From the NCBI GenBank assembly GCA_003258735.1, contig QHME01000020.1, forward strand, positions 1 to 36,068: a stretch of DNA of 36,068 nucleotides, given 5' to 3'. The stretch is from Candidatus Melainabacteria bacterium (GTDB lineage: Bacteria > Cyanobacteriota > Vampirovibrionia > Gastranaerophilales > Gastranaerophilaceae). The notes under the pieces are model-generated. The model worked only from the letters and a program-made list of their open reading frames with translations. It was not told the origin of the DNA and did not search any database. The translations under genes and the position numbers were made by a program. This document shows positions 24,953 to 34,343 of the stretch, in pieces (the first letter of the stretch is position 1; the number at the start of each line of letters is the position of its first letter).

Positions 24953-27900
24953 ATGGCTCAAGAATTAGAACTAATCGTTGAAATGTTAAGGGAGATAAAG
25001 AGAGCTAACAGCACTAATAGTGAAAGCTTTGACAGACTTTTAGCGAGTATTGGAAACAAACTGGAAGTTATTGATAAAAATTCAGCATCAGCAGATTTGA
25101 TAAAAGCTTATTTGGGCGAAATTGCAAAATCTGTGGATGATAAATATACAACGACTTTGAACAAGTTTTCTGATATAGAAAAAGCATTGAAGGCTATGTT
25201 CCAAGAACAAGAAGAGCATGTCAAAAATAAAGATATTAAAGAGCTTTTTGATATTTTCTCTACAAACATGAACAATTTTTACTCTGAAGCAAGACAGCAA
25301 AAAGCCTTGCTTGCAGGTATTGAAAACAGATTAGCCGATATTAGTAACGATAAATCCGACAAAGAAGATGTTCTTAGAACCATTACTCTTTTGAGAAATG
25401 ATTTTGAAAACTTAAATCATGGTTATAAAAGCACTATTGATAGTGTAAATTCTGACCTTAAAACAATCCTTACAAATCTTATTAAGTCAGACCAAACCGC
25501 AATCAATACTCAGATGAAAGAGCAATTAGATGTTATGTATAAAACCGCAACGGATATTGTTAATTATCTGACTTTGATTGATAAAAGAGATTCTAACCTT
25601 GAAATTTTGCTTTCTAATGTTGCGACTAATGAAAGTTTAAAAATGACTCAAGGTGTAATTGATTCTATTATTCAAAAATCAGAAGAAATTTCTGAAAAAA
25701 TAAATAATCTCGCTGACAAATCTGATATTGAGGGCTTACAAGTTGCGGCAAACATTATGAATAAAAAAATGGATGAGACTGCAACAAAAGAATTGTTTGC
25801 GCAAATTTCAGATAAAACAGAGTCTCTAGTTTCTCAAACTGACGAAATTAAACAAAATTTGGCAAATGTTACTAAAGATATTGAAAAGCTTCCTGATACA
25901 AGTGTGTTGGAAGATTCTTTGCAAAGTTTGTTTAACAAATTAGACAGTTTAGAAAAAGATATTGAAAAAACGGATACAACTGAAAATATTTCTGATATAG
26001 ACAGCAAGTTGGGTGTATTGACAGAAGAACTTACAATTATTAAAAATATTGTATCTGATATAAGTGATGTTGTGACATCAAAAGTTCTTTCTGCAATTAA
26101 TGATATTTCTTTTGAAGAAGAAAGTTATGATATTAAAAATCATGTTTCAAAAATGCTTTCAATTCTTCCTCAAAAAGAAGATATCGACAAGCTTTTAGAA
26201 AATGACAAATTAAATAAAACTGCAGTTGATGAGCTTATACAAAAGGCTGACAAATTGGCAGACAGGTTGGATAATTTGCCAACACATGATGATATGGCTA
26301 CTCTAAACAGCAATCAATTGAGCCTAGTTGAAAATTTGCAAGGAGTTGCAAATAAGGATGATATTGAGGCATTGTCAGCAAAGTCAGACGATATAGAAAA
26401 TATGATAGATAAGCTTAATTTTGATGATGAATTTGAGCATCTTTATGACAAATCTGCATCAATTGAAAAGTGGCTTTCAGATTCAAAAATTAAAGAAAAT
26501 ACAGAAAAACTTGTTGAAGGGAATGAACATAATGCTAAGCAAGAAAACTTGATGGAGGTTTTGCAAACTGTTCATAATATCGCATCTGAAATTGACGAGC
26601 TATCTCAAAATATGGATGCCAAAAAAGTTGGAAGAACTGTTGCAGATGTTTATCAGATGATTGAAGACTTGAAAAATGACTTTTTAAGCACATCTGAAAT
26701 GCACAATGATTCAATTATCGTAAGTTTATCAGAACTTCAAAAGACAGTTTCTGCAATAACTTCAGGTGAAGAATTTGCAAAATTTACAGAAGACTTGAGG
26801 ACTTTTGTAGAAGATTTATCTAAAAATACTGAGACTATTGACAAAAATATAGAACAAATTCTGGTTAATCAAGAAGAATCTAATAACAGTATTGAATCAA
26901 AACTTGTTTCAATTTCTGATTATCTTGCAGGAATGAAAACTTTAGACACTGAAGATTTGAAAAGTGCCGTTGGTGAACTCAAAGAAATTATTGAGAATAA
27001 AAAATCAAACTTTACAGAAATAGAGGCTGTAAATAAAGAGACAACAGCAGAAATCAAAGAATATTTGCTAAGTATAAAAGAAATTCTTGATACAAATGAT
27101 AAAAATACAAATTCTGATATATTGGCAAAAATTGATGAGTTGACAGAAAGTTTACAGTCCGTAGAAAAAGTGAACGCTGATACATTGTCTGATGTGTTGG
27201 AAAAGCTTGGCTATTTTGAAAGTATTTTAACAGAACAAAATCAAAATTCAGCCATAAAAGATTCTTTAAGTGAAATTTCAGATATTAAATCTCAAATTTT
27301 ATCTTTGAGTGATTCATTTAAAGCTCTGAACTTTGAAAAGAATACGTCTGAGGAAAGTTTATCAGTATTTGTTGCTGACAAATTGAGTGAACTTGGAGAA
27401 AATCTTAGTGAACTTTCATTAAATATTGATGAGAAACTTCAAACAGGTTTTGCCTATAATGCAGAACTTATTGAAGAAAAAGCATCATGTTTGCTGGATT
27501 TGATAAAAGAATTAAGACATACAAGTACTGAAAATATCGATTTATATGAGCGTTTAACAGTTACTGATAACAAGTTGATGGATGTTAAACAGGAACTTGA
27601 ATTAATTAATACAGATGTTATAAGCAGTCTGAATGCTAAAACAGATACTCTTCTTCAAGAACTTGAACCAATAAAAACAATGATTGCTACAATCATTAGA
27701 ACAAATACAAAAGCGGAAGAAATAAAAATAAAAGAAAATCTTACAGCAATTCATGATGCTGTCCAAGAGGACTTGAGCGAAAATACAAAATATTCTCCAA
27801 GTTCTTATGAAAAACTTGAAGAATCATACACTGCAATTTCTCGCGCGTTAGCTACTACAGAAAATAATTTGCGTGATTTTATTTTAGGTGATATTGATTC

Positions 27901-30895
27901 TGTTTTAATTAAAATTGACAATTTAAGAAATGATTTAGAAGACAAGTTAAACAGAATTGCCCCTCCTGAAGCTGAAAATATGAAGGAGTTTAAGGAATTT
28001 GTCGATAAAATCAATGAGTTTAAATCTGAACAAAAAGATTTGGTTGTTGAAACTGCAAAAGATGTGAAAGATACTCTTTCTCAACAAATGGAGATTCAGC
28101 ACAACGAAATTAAGTCAATGTTGACAGTTGCATTAAATAACGAAGAAATTATTAATGCGATAGAAGACTTGAAAAAATGTTTCCAATCTCGAGCAAAAGA
28201 TTTGAGTAAACTTCAAAATGAAGAATCTATTGAGGATATTGAGTTTTTTGAATCTAACCAATATGAAAAAGAATTTGAAACGGATAAAAATGCTCAAATT
28301 ATTGAAGAATTAAAACAAGATTTTGACAAATTTTCTGAGCTTATCAAAGATTTATCAGGTGAAAATGCTGAAATAAAAGAAGTTCTAAATGTTATAAAAA
28401 ACAAAATGGATACAATTTCAGTTGCAAAACCTCAGCCGCTTGCAGAAATTTCACCAACAGATACTGACATTGATATAGATGAAGATATTGATATCGTCGA
28501 TGAAGATATTGACACAGAATCTGAATCTGAGGAAATTCAAGATACCGAATCTGAAAATGAAGTTGAAACAACAAAAATAGAAAATAATGAGGATCAAGAA
28601 CAAGAAGAAATTATTGTTGGTGAAGGTAATTTTGACTTTGTAAAAGCGCTTAATTTGCTAAAACAAGATATTCAAAATCTTCATAGTGATGTCGAAAAGG
28701 TTATTCCAAAAGAAGACCAAAAGAAAGTTTCATCTACACTAAAATCAATTCCAACATTAGGAAATGATAATTTGTTATTGACTTTGAATAACAAAATTGA
28801 ATTGTTGGCGCAAACAATCAAACCTCAAGAGTGGCTTGACGAAATAAAAACTTATATTGCAGGTGATGAAATCCATACAATGTTAGAAGAAATCAATGGC
28901 AAAATTGATATTTTGACCCTTTCTGATAACTCTGAATGGATTGGAGAAATTAAGCAAGCACTTGAACAACTAAATTCAAGTGATTCTGTAAGTAGTGCTG
29001 ACCCACAAACGCAATCAATGCTTGCATTAATCAATGAAAAACTTGATATATTGGCATCAACTGATGATTATGATTTGATTGAAGAAGTTCGAGATGCACT
29101 TGAGCAAATTGATAATTCTGAACAAACAGAAAAAACTCATAATTTATTAAATGTAATCAGCGATAAAATCGATATATTGGCGGCTACTGACAATTCAGAA
29201 GAATTGGATGAAATTAGAGAAACTTTAGTTTCTATTGAAGAAAAATTTGATGAAGCATATTCTTCAAATAATACAGAAGAAATGTCAGAGTTAAAAACCG
29301 CTCTTGAAACTATTGAGAATGTTGTAAATGAACTATCTTCAATATCAAAAGATACTAGTGAAATTGAAGAACTTAGAAGTTCACTATCTTCTATTGAATC
29401 AAAAGTCGATATAATTGCTCAAAGTGATGAGATTGATGAATTTGAAGATTTAAAAGAAATTCTTGATTCTATTGAAAGCAAGATTGATAATGTGGCATCA
29501 CTTGAAACAAACAATAATATTGAAGACATTAAATATACATTATTAAATGTTGATGAAAAACTTGATTCTGCAAACAAATCTGCAAATGAGAGCATTAAGT
29601 CTTTGAAAGATACCTTATCTTCAGTAGATAAAAAAGTTGACAATGTTCAAAGACTATCGGAATCAGATGCGAAAATTACATCAATTTTGGAAACTTTGAA
29701 TCATAAAATTGATATTATTGCAGAAAGTGATAATGCATCTCACCAAAGGGACTTTCAAGATGTAAAAGATTTGATTATGGCTCAAACCGATTACATAGAT
29801 AGTCTTGAAAAGAATAATAAAACGGATGCGGTTAAAAAATGTTTAAAAGAATTAACAATAGAAGTTAATAATATAAATTCAAACAACAATACAAAACAGA
29901 TTCAAAAAACTCTTCGCGAAATGAAAGAATCTATTATGGCTGCTGTTGTAACCATTTTTGAACAGGTTTCATTTATTGAAGAATCCGAAGACATCAAAGA
30001 TTTTGTTGAAGAAAAAACTGATGAAATTAACCAAAATCTTGCTGCAGTTACAGAACAATTGAAGCAAATAACCAGTCCTGAAGATGGACCGGATTATACA
30101 TATTCTATGCAAGATATTGAATCAGATTTAGCAAAATTGAGATTAGCATTGAATGAATTGCAAACAAATGAGCAAGAACACAATGCCACACAACTAGCGT
30201 CAATCTTAAATAATATTAACCAAATCGGAACATCAGTTGAAGATTTGCAAAACTCCCTAACCAAAGAAGAAGTGTTTGGGCTAAGAATTAAGTTTGATAG
30301 GATAAACACTGATATCAAGAGTTTGCAAGCTCTAACAAATCAACTTGTTGTAAAATCAGGCGAATCATACAATGCCTTAAATAGTACATTTGAAGACTTT
30401 GGCAAGGTTATAACCGACCAATTAACTACAAAAGTTGACAAAGTTACAAAAATGCTTGAAACTTCAAATGCATCAGATAAGGTTATGCGCCAAGCTCTTA
30501 TTTATATGGGAGAATGGATTGACTCTGCTAGTGAAAGTATGAATAAAATTTCAACAAATTCTGATGAAATTGTTGATGTAAAATCAGCATTGGAAGGTTT
30601 GAAAAAAACTGTTCCTGCACAAACTGAAATTCTAAACTCAATAGAAGAAAAGTTTGATGAACAGCAAGAACGCCTTGCTTATTTTGAAAAACAAATTAGC
30701 AAGCTTGGCGGTCTTGAAGATAAATTTGAAGAACAACAAGAACGTATTGATAGGTTAGAAATAGCTTTAGATAAAATTTTATCAGCGGTTGAAGATATTG
30801 ATGATTCTAAAGTTACAAGAAAAATTGATAAAATCGATAAGCAAATTGCAAAATTGAGTACAAATATAGAAAAACTGGCATCTTATGTTGACTAG
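24953..30895 (+). CDS. Giant acidic coiled-coil repeat protein (1980 aa, function unknown)
   Basis: This is by far the largest gene here. The whole protein is helical and polar, with frequent heptad-like Leu/Ile spacing, almost no aromatic or Cys residues, and no signal peptide, membrane segment or enzymatic motif. A very acidic stretch (about residues 1168-1225, Asp/Glu/Ile-rich, such as DIDIDEDIDIVDEDIDTESE) divides it. After it, about residues 1280-1600, come repeats of roughly 35-45 residues with the core I-x-x-K-[ILV]-D-[IN]-[ILV]-A-x-x-[DE] (EKLDILASTD, DKIDILAATD, SKVDIIAQSD, SKIDNVASLE, HKIDIIAESD). Near the C-terminus EEKFDEQQERLAYFE and EDKFEEQQERIDRLE form a duplicate. AAGGAC eight bases before the ATG supports the start. 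It could be a cytoskeletal or scaffold filament; this is inference only. Confidence 0.85.
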   Translation: MAQELELIVEMLREIKRANSTNSESFDRLLASIGNKLEVIDKNSASADLIKAYLGEIAKSVDDKYTTTLNKFSDIEKALKAMFQEQEEHVKNKDIKELFDIFSTNMNNFYSEARQQKALLAGIENRLADISNDKSDKEDVLRTITLLRNDFENLNHGYKSTIDSVNSDLKTILTNLIKSDQTAINTQMKEQLDVMYKTATDIVNYLTLIDKRDSNLEILLSNVATNESLKMTQGVIDSIIQKSEEISEKINNLADKSDIEGLQVAANIMNKKMDETATKELFAQISDKTESLVSQTDEIKQNLANVTKDIEKLPDTSVLEDSLQSLFNKLDSLEKDIEKTDTTENISDIDSKLGVLTEELTIIKNIVSDISDVVTSKVLSAINDISFEEESYDIKNHVSKMLSILPQKEDIDKLLENDKLNKTAVDELIQKADKLADRLDNLPTHDDMATLNSNQLSLVENLQGVANKDDIEALSAKSDDIENMIDKLNFDDEFEHLYDKSASIEKWLSDSKIKENTEKLVEGNEHNAKQENLMEVLQTVHNIASEIDELSQNMDAKKVGRTVADVYQMIEDLKNDFLSTSEMHNDSIIVSLSELQKTVSAITSGEEFAKFTEDLRTFVEDLSKNTETIDKNIEQILVNQEESNNSIESKLVSISDYLAGMKTLDTEDLKSAVGELKEIIENKKSNFTEIEAVNKETTAEIKEYLLSIKEILDTNDKNTNSDILAKIDELTESLQSVEKVNADTLSDVLEKLGYFESILTEQNQNSAIKDSLSEISDIKSQILSLSDSFKALNFEKNTSEESLSVFVADKLSELGENLSELSLNIDEKLQTGFAYNAELIEEKASCLLDLIKELRHTSTENIDLYERLTVTDNKLMDVKQELELINTDVISSLNAKTDTLLQELEPIKTMIATIIRTNTKAEEIKIKENLTAIHDAVQEDLSENTKYSPSSYEKLEESYTAISRALATTENNLRDFILGDIDSVLIKIDNLRNDLEDKLNRIAPPEAENMKEFKEFVDKINEFKSEQKDLVVETAKDVKDTLSQQMEIQHNEIKSMLTVALNNEEIINAIEDLKKCFQSRAKDLSKLQNEESIEDIEFFESNQYEKEFETDKNAQIIEELKQDFDKFSELIKDLSGENAEIKEVLNVIKNKMDTISVAKPQPLAEISPTDTDIDIDEDIDIVDEDIDTESESEEIQDTESENEVETTKIENNEDQEQEEIIVGEGNFDFVKALNLLKQDIQNLHSDVEKVIPKEDQKKVSSTLKSIPTLGNDNLLLTLNNKIELLAQTIKPQEWLDEIKTYIAGDEIHTMLEEINGKIDILTLSDNSEWIGEIKQALEQLNSSDSVSSADPQTQSMLALINEKLDILASTDDYDLIEEVRDALEQIDNSEQTEKTHNLLNVISDKIDILAATDNSEELDEIRETLVSIEEKFDEAYSSNNTEEMSELKTALETIENVVNELSSISKDTSEIEELRSSLSSIESKVDIIAQSDEIDEFEDLKEILDSIESKIDNVASLETNNNIEDIKYTLLNVDEKLDSANKSANESIKSLKDTLSSVDKKVDNVQRLSESDAKITSILETLNHKIDIIAESDNASHQRDFQDVKDLIMAQTDYIDSLEKNNKTDAVKKCLKELTIEVNNINSNNNTKQIQKTLREMKESIMAAVVTIFEQVSFIEESEDIKDFVEEKTDEINQNLAAVTEQLKQITSPEDGPDYTYSMQDIESDLAKLRLALNELQTNEQEHNATQLASILNNINQIGTSVEDLQNSLTKEEVFGLRIKFDRINTDIKSLQALTNQLVVKSGESYNALNSTFEDFGKVITDQLTTKVDKVTKMLETSNASDKVMRQALIYMGEWIDSASESMNKISTNSDEIVDVKSALEGLKKTVPAQTEILNSIEEKFDEQQERLAYFEKQISKLGGLEDKFEEQQERIDRLEIALDKILSAVEDIDDSKVTRKIDKIDKQIAKLSTNIEKLASYVD

Positions 30896-32270
30896 TAATT
30901 TGATAAAAGAACTGAATAATACCCTGCCAAAGCAGAATGTACTAACTGATATTGAAGAACGGTACGTATATTCTGTTGATGCTTCAAATGATCCATATAT
31001 AAAAACTCAATTGCCGGATGCAGTTGTTTTTGTTGAAAATATTGAGCAGGTTCAACAAGTTGTTCGATTGGCTAATAAACACCTGACCCCAATCATTTGT
31101 CGTGGTGCCGGAACAAATACAGTTGGAGCGTGTATTCCGACTCATGGTGGGATAATTTTGAATTTTTCAAAAATGAATAAAATTCTTGAAATCAATTCTG
31201 AAAATATGACAGCAAGAGTTCAGCCCGGAGTTATTGTAGGTGAACTTCAAAAACGGGTAGAAGAGTTAGGATTATTTTATCCGCCAGACCCTTCAAATTT
31301 GAAAGTCTCTACAATCGGTGGTAGTATTGCTCAAAATTCAGCAGGTGCAAGATGTTTTAAATATGGTGCAACAAAAGATTATGTAATAGACATGCTTGTT
31401 GTAATGGCTGATGGAAAACTTATTAGAACAGGTTCAAATACCATTAAAAATGCTACAGGTTATAATTTAGGCAGTCTGTTTGTAGGTTCAGAGGGAACTC
31501 TTGGAATCGTTGTTGAGGCTACATTAAAGCTGATAACAAAACCTCAAGCGACCCAAGTTGTAATGGCATATTTTGATACGGTAGAAGATTCTATTTCTGC
31601 AGTTAATAAGATTATCGAAAAACAAATTTGTCCTACTACAATAGATTTTATGGATAAAAATGCTCTGCAAACAGTGGAAAAATTTTATCCAACAGGTTTG
31701 CAGACAGATAAAGAAGCTGCTCTTATTATAGAGTTTGACGGATTTTCTTCAACCATAGATGAGCAACGAGCAACTATTTGCGCTGTTTTAAGAGAAAACT
31801 CTGCCTCTAGTCTTCAGTATTCAAAAAACAAGCAAGAGGCTGATAACATTTGGAGTGCAAGACGATCTTCTATGGCTGCTTGTACAAAGTTGCGTCCAAA
31901 TGTGACTACAGATGATGTAATTGTTCCGCGTGAAAATCTAGCAAAACTTGTTAAAGGTATTCAAGAAATTTGTTCTCGATACAAGCTTAATATGTGTATG
32001 GTCGGGCATGTAGGAGATGGCAGTGTGCATCCGCAAATTCCAATTGATTATAACAACAAGGATGAATACAGACGCTACAAAATTGCAAAATCAGAGATTT
32101 ATCATTTAACGGTTAAGCTTGGTGGTATAATTTCCGGCGAACACGGAATTGGATTGGAGAAAAAAGCTTATATTTCAAGAGTGGTTGAAGGGGGCGCATT
32201 GGATTATATGCGTTTGATAAAAAAAACTTTTGACCCTAAAAATATTTTAAATCCATACAAAATATTTTAA
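30885..32270 (+). CDS. FAD-linked oxidase, GlcD type (glycolate/D-lactate dehydrogenase subunit)
   Basis: A flavoprotein of 461 residues that oxidises a 2-hydroxyacid such as D-lactate or glycolate. The FAD-binding domain (PCMH type) shows PIICRGAGTNTVGACIPTHG near residue 69, and VSTIGGSIAQNSAGARCFKY and VGSEGTLGIVVEATLKLI further on. The C-terminal cap contains HVGDGSVHPQIPID and SGEHGIGLEKKAYI, as in GlcD. No GlcE or GlcF partner gene is adjacent, so it may act alone or with subunits elsewhere. Its ATG lies 11 bases inside the end of the giant coiled-coil gene and has no clear ribosome site, so translation is probably coupled to that gene. Confidence 0.9.
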   Translation: MLTSNLIKELNNTLPKQNVLTDIEERYVYSVDASNDPYIKTQLPDAVVFVENIEQVQQVVRLANKHLTPIICRGAGTNTVGACIPTHGGIILNFSKMNKILEINSENMTARVQPGVIVGELQKRVEELGLFYPPDPSNLKVSTIGGSIAQNSAGARCFKYGATKDYVIDMLVVMADGKLIRTGSNTIKNATGYNLGSLFVGSEGTLGIVVEATLKLITKPQATQVVMAYFDTVEDSISAVNKIIEKQICPTTIDFMDKNALQTVEKFYPTGLQTDKEAALIIEFDGFSSTIDEQRATICAVLRENSASSLQYSKNKQEADNIWSARRSSMAACTKLRPNVTTDDVIVPRENLAKLVKGIQEICSRYKLNMCMVGHVGDGSVHPQIPIDYNNKDEYRRYKIAKSEIYHLTVKLGGIISGEHGIGLEKKAYISRVVEGGALDYMRLIKKTFDPKNILNPYKIF

Positions 32271-32298
32271 TGAACTATCCCAGGAGCTTATTACTGAC

Positions 32299-32327
32299 TT
32301 GAAAACACAATGCCCTTGTGGTATTCT
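32299..32327 (+). promoter_or_regulatory. Promoter of gltX
   Basis: TTGAAA (32299-32304), exactly 17 bases, then TATTCT (32322-32327), about 37 bases before the gltX ATG. A small hairpin (CACAA/TTGTG) falls within the spacer and is probably incidental. Confidence 0.6.
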
Positions 32328-32363
32328 TTGATTGCTAAAAATTTTTAAAGAAAGAAGGCTAAA

Positions 32364-33836
32364 ATGTCAGAAGTTAGAGTTAGAATAGCTCCGTCTCCAA
32401 GCGGAAACTTACACATTGGAACCGCTAGAACTGCGCTATTTAATTATTTATTTGCGAAAAAAAATAACGGTAAATTTATTTTAAGAATTGAAGATACTGA
32501 TGCTGAAAGAACTTCTCAAGAATATATTGATAATATTTTTGACAGTTTAAAAGCATTAGGTTTGAACTGGGATGAAGGTCCTGATGTTGGTGGTCCTTAC
32601 GGTCCATACACTCAATCAGAAAGATTTGATATTTATCCTAAATATGTTCAAGAATTATTAGACAAAGGTTTTGCTTATGAATGTTTCTGCACACCTGAAG
32701 AACTTGAAAAAGAAAAGGAAGAAGCTGCAGCAGCTAAGAAACCTTATGTTTATACAAAAAAATGCGAAAATCTAACAGAAGAAGAAAAAGCAAAATTGAG
32801 AGCAGAAGGTAGAAAACCTGCAATCAGATTCAATATTGCAAAGGCTCAAAAAGCTTTCCATGATTCTTCTATTTTGAGATTCAATGACCTTGTAAAAGGT
32901 GAATTGCACATGGATACAAACCTAATCGGAGACTTTGTTATCCAAAAATCAAACGGTGCGCCAACATACAACTTCGCTGTTGTAATTGATGATGCTTTGA
33001 TGAAAATTTCGCACGTAATCCGTGGGGAAGACCATATTTCAAATACATACAAACAAATATTGATTTTTGAGGCTTTGGGTCTTGAAGTTCCTAGATTTGG
33101 ACACCTTGGTATGATTTTGGCACCTGATAGAAGTAAATTGTCAAAACGTCACGGTGCTACAGCTGTTTCTGATTTTGTAAAACAGGGTTATTTGACAGAT
33201 GCTCTAATCAACTTTGTAGCATTACTTGGTTGGTCTCCATCTGACGGTGAAGAAATCAAATCTGTTGATGAAATTGCTCAAGACTTCAGAATTGATGAAA
33301 TTTCATCTTCAAACTCAATTTTTGAATATGACAAATTGAAATGGATGAACAGCCACTATATCAAAATGTTACCTATGGACAAATTAAAAGAAATGTTGAA
33401 ACCATATTTAACAAAATATAATTTGAGTGAATTGACAGATGCTCAGTATACAAAAATGGTTGAAATTACAAGAGAACCTTTGACATTGTTGTCAGATATA
33501 ACTGATGCCGTTCCATATTTCTTTGGTAAAGATGTTGAAATAGACCCTGAAACTCAAACAGGAACTCTTGATACAGAAACATCTCAAAAAGTTCTTAAAG
33601 ATTTTGTAGAAAAAGCAAAAGATTGGGAATGGACAGACGAAAACTTACATCATAATTTGGAAGAATTTAGAGGTGTTTGGAAAGAACAAGGTATCAAACC
33701 AAAAGTTACTATGTGGGCAATAAGGGCAGCAATCACAGGTAGAACTCGTGGTGCTGATATGGTTGGTATCCTTGATATTTTAGGTAAAGAAACTTCTTTA
33801 TACAGAGCAAATAAAGCTATCAAAGCTACTGTATAA
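32364..33836 (+). CDS. gltX: Glutamyl-tRNA synthetase
   Basis: Charges tRNA(Glu), and in lineages lacking GlnRS also tRNA(Gln). A class I synthetase of 490 residues: RIAPSPSGNLHIGTARTALF at the start contains the HIGH-type motif (HIGT), FILRIEDTDAERTSQEYID follows, and SKLSKRHGA near residue 254 is the KMSKS-type loop. The C-terminal helical anticodon-binding part runs from about residue 330. Length is normal. AAGG precedes the ATG, and the gene has its own promoter and strong terminator, so it is monocistronic. Confidence 0.96.
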   Translation: MSEVRVRIAPSPSGNLHIGTARTALFNYLFAKKNNGKFILRIEDTDAERTSQEYIDNIFDSLKALGLNWDEGPDVGGPYGPYTQSERFDIYPKYVQELLDKGFAYECFCTPEELEKEKEEAAAAKKPYVYTKKCENLTEEEKAKLRAEGRKPAIRFNIAKAQKAFHDSSILRFNDLVKGELHMDTNLIGDFVIQKSNGAPTYNFAVVIDDALMKISHVIRGEDHISNTYKQILIFEALGLEVPRFGHLGMILAPDRSKLSKRHGATAVSDFVKQGYLTDALINFVALLGWSPSDGEEIKSVDEIAQDFRIDEISSSNSIFEYDKLKWMNSHYIKMLPMDKLKEMLKPYLTKYNLSELTDAQYTKMVEITREPLTLLSDITDAVPYFFGKDVEIDPETQTGTLDTETSQKVLKDFVEKAKDWEWTDENLHHNLEEFRGVWKEQGIKPKVTMWAIRAAITGRTRGADMVGILDILGKETSLYRANKAIKATV

Positions 33837-33855
33837 TTGAATTTTTAGAATGATT

Positions 33856-33888
33856 AAAAAAGCTCCGAAATTTCGGAGCTTTTTTGTT
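33856..33888 (+). terminator. Terminator of gltX
   Basis: A perfect 30-base palindrome (33856-33885) with core GCTCCGAAATTTCGGAGC, preceded by an A run and ending in TTTTTT. It is placed 19 bases after the gltX stop and is symmetrical. Confidence 0.95.
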
Positions 33889-33896
33889 GTTTAAAT

Positions 33897-33915
33897 AATT
33901 GTAAACAATTGTAAA
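33897..33915. repeat. Tandem AATTGTAAA direct repeat (possible operator)
   Basis: AATTGTAAA occurs twice with a period of exactly ten bases (33897-33905 and 33907-33915), and ACAATTGT at the junction is palindromic. It lies about 50 bases upstream of the -10 of the small gene at 33997. A regulator site is possible but unproven in such AT-rich DNA. Confidence 0.3.
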
Positions 33916-33961
33916 TAAATAATCTAAATTTCTAAAGTTCTCTCACAAAATAACCGATATA

Positions 33962-33967
33962 TATAAT
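33962..33967 (+). promoter_or_regulatory. -10 box of the small acidic gene at 33997
   Basis: A perfect TATAAT at 33962-33967. The matching -35 region (ttctct at 33938-33943) is poor, which would fit a promoter that needs an activator. Confidence 0.45.
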
Positions 33968-33996
33968 GTGGTTACGAAAAACTGAAAGGGTTTAAA

Positions 33997-34218
33997 ATGA
34001 ATTTTGAATTTAACGAAACAAGATTATTTGAACACAAGGATAATGAATTAAATGATAGTAATTCTTACTTAATTCTATCAAAAAGCGAAGCTGTTCCTGA
34101 AACTGACTTTGAAAATGTAATTCAAATTATTGACGAATCAGGAATGGAAGTAAATTGTACGTACGACAAATTTGTAGAGATATTTGACAAGGAGGGCTTA
34201 GCGGGCTTTATAATGTAA
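33997..34218 (+). CDS. Small acidic hypothetical protein (73 aa)
   Basis: A short acidic soluble protein without a recognised domain. The middle, SYLILSKSEAVPETDFENVI, suggests beta strands, and the end, CTYDKFVEIFDKEGLAGFIM, a helix. It has a good ribosome site (AAAGGG six bases before the ATG), its own -10 box and its own terminator, so it is expressed as a single gene. Its role is unknown. Confidence 0.65.
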   Translation: MNFEFNETRLFEHKDNELNDSNSYLILSKSEAVPETDFENVIQIIDESGMEVNCTYDKFVEIFDKEGLAGFIM

Positions 34219-34245
34219 GAGTATAAAAATTGAATAGAAATTTGA

Positions 34246-34282
34246 ACTAAAAGAGGCTCATTTAGAGTCTCTTTTAGTGTTA
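34246..34282 (+). terminator. Terminator of the small acidic gene
   Basis: A 14-base-pair stem with one G-U pair (34246-34259 with 34265-34278) closes the five-base loop ATTTA. The 3' arm contains TTTT but no long U tract follows. Confidence 0.6.
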
Positions 34283-34304
34283 AGAAATAATTCTTTATAA
34301 AAAC

Positions 34305-34332
34305 TTTACAGGTGAGCGTTAGATTTTATGCT
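34305..34332 (+). promoter_or_regulatory. Promoter of rsmH (start very close to the ATG)
   Basis: TTTACA (34305-34310), a 16-base spacer, then TATGCT (34327-34332). Transcription would begin about 34339, only five or so bases before the rsmH ATG at 34344. Confidence 0.5.
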
Positions 34333-34343
34333 AGTATAGTTTT

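Noticed and set aside
28790..29750. Possible DNA repeat array or CRISPR-like array in the giant gene
   Set aside because: The periodicity is at protein level with divergent codons; there are no identical DNA repeats with uniform spacers.
32271..32363. Possible riboswitch or T-box leader before gltX
   Set aside because: Only a five-base-pair hairpin is present and it falls inside the promoter spacer. The leader after the predicted start is too short for a known riboswitch.
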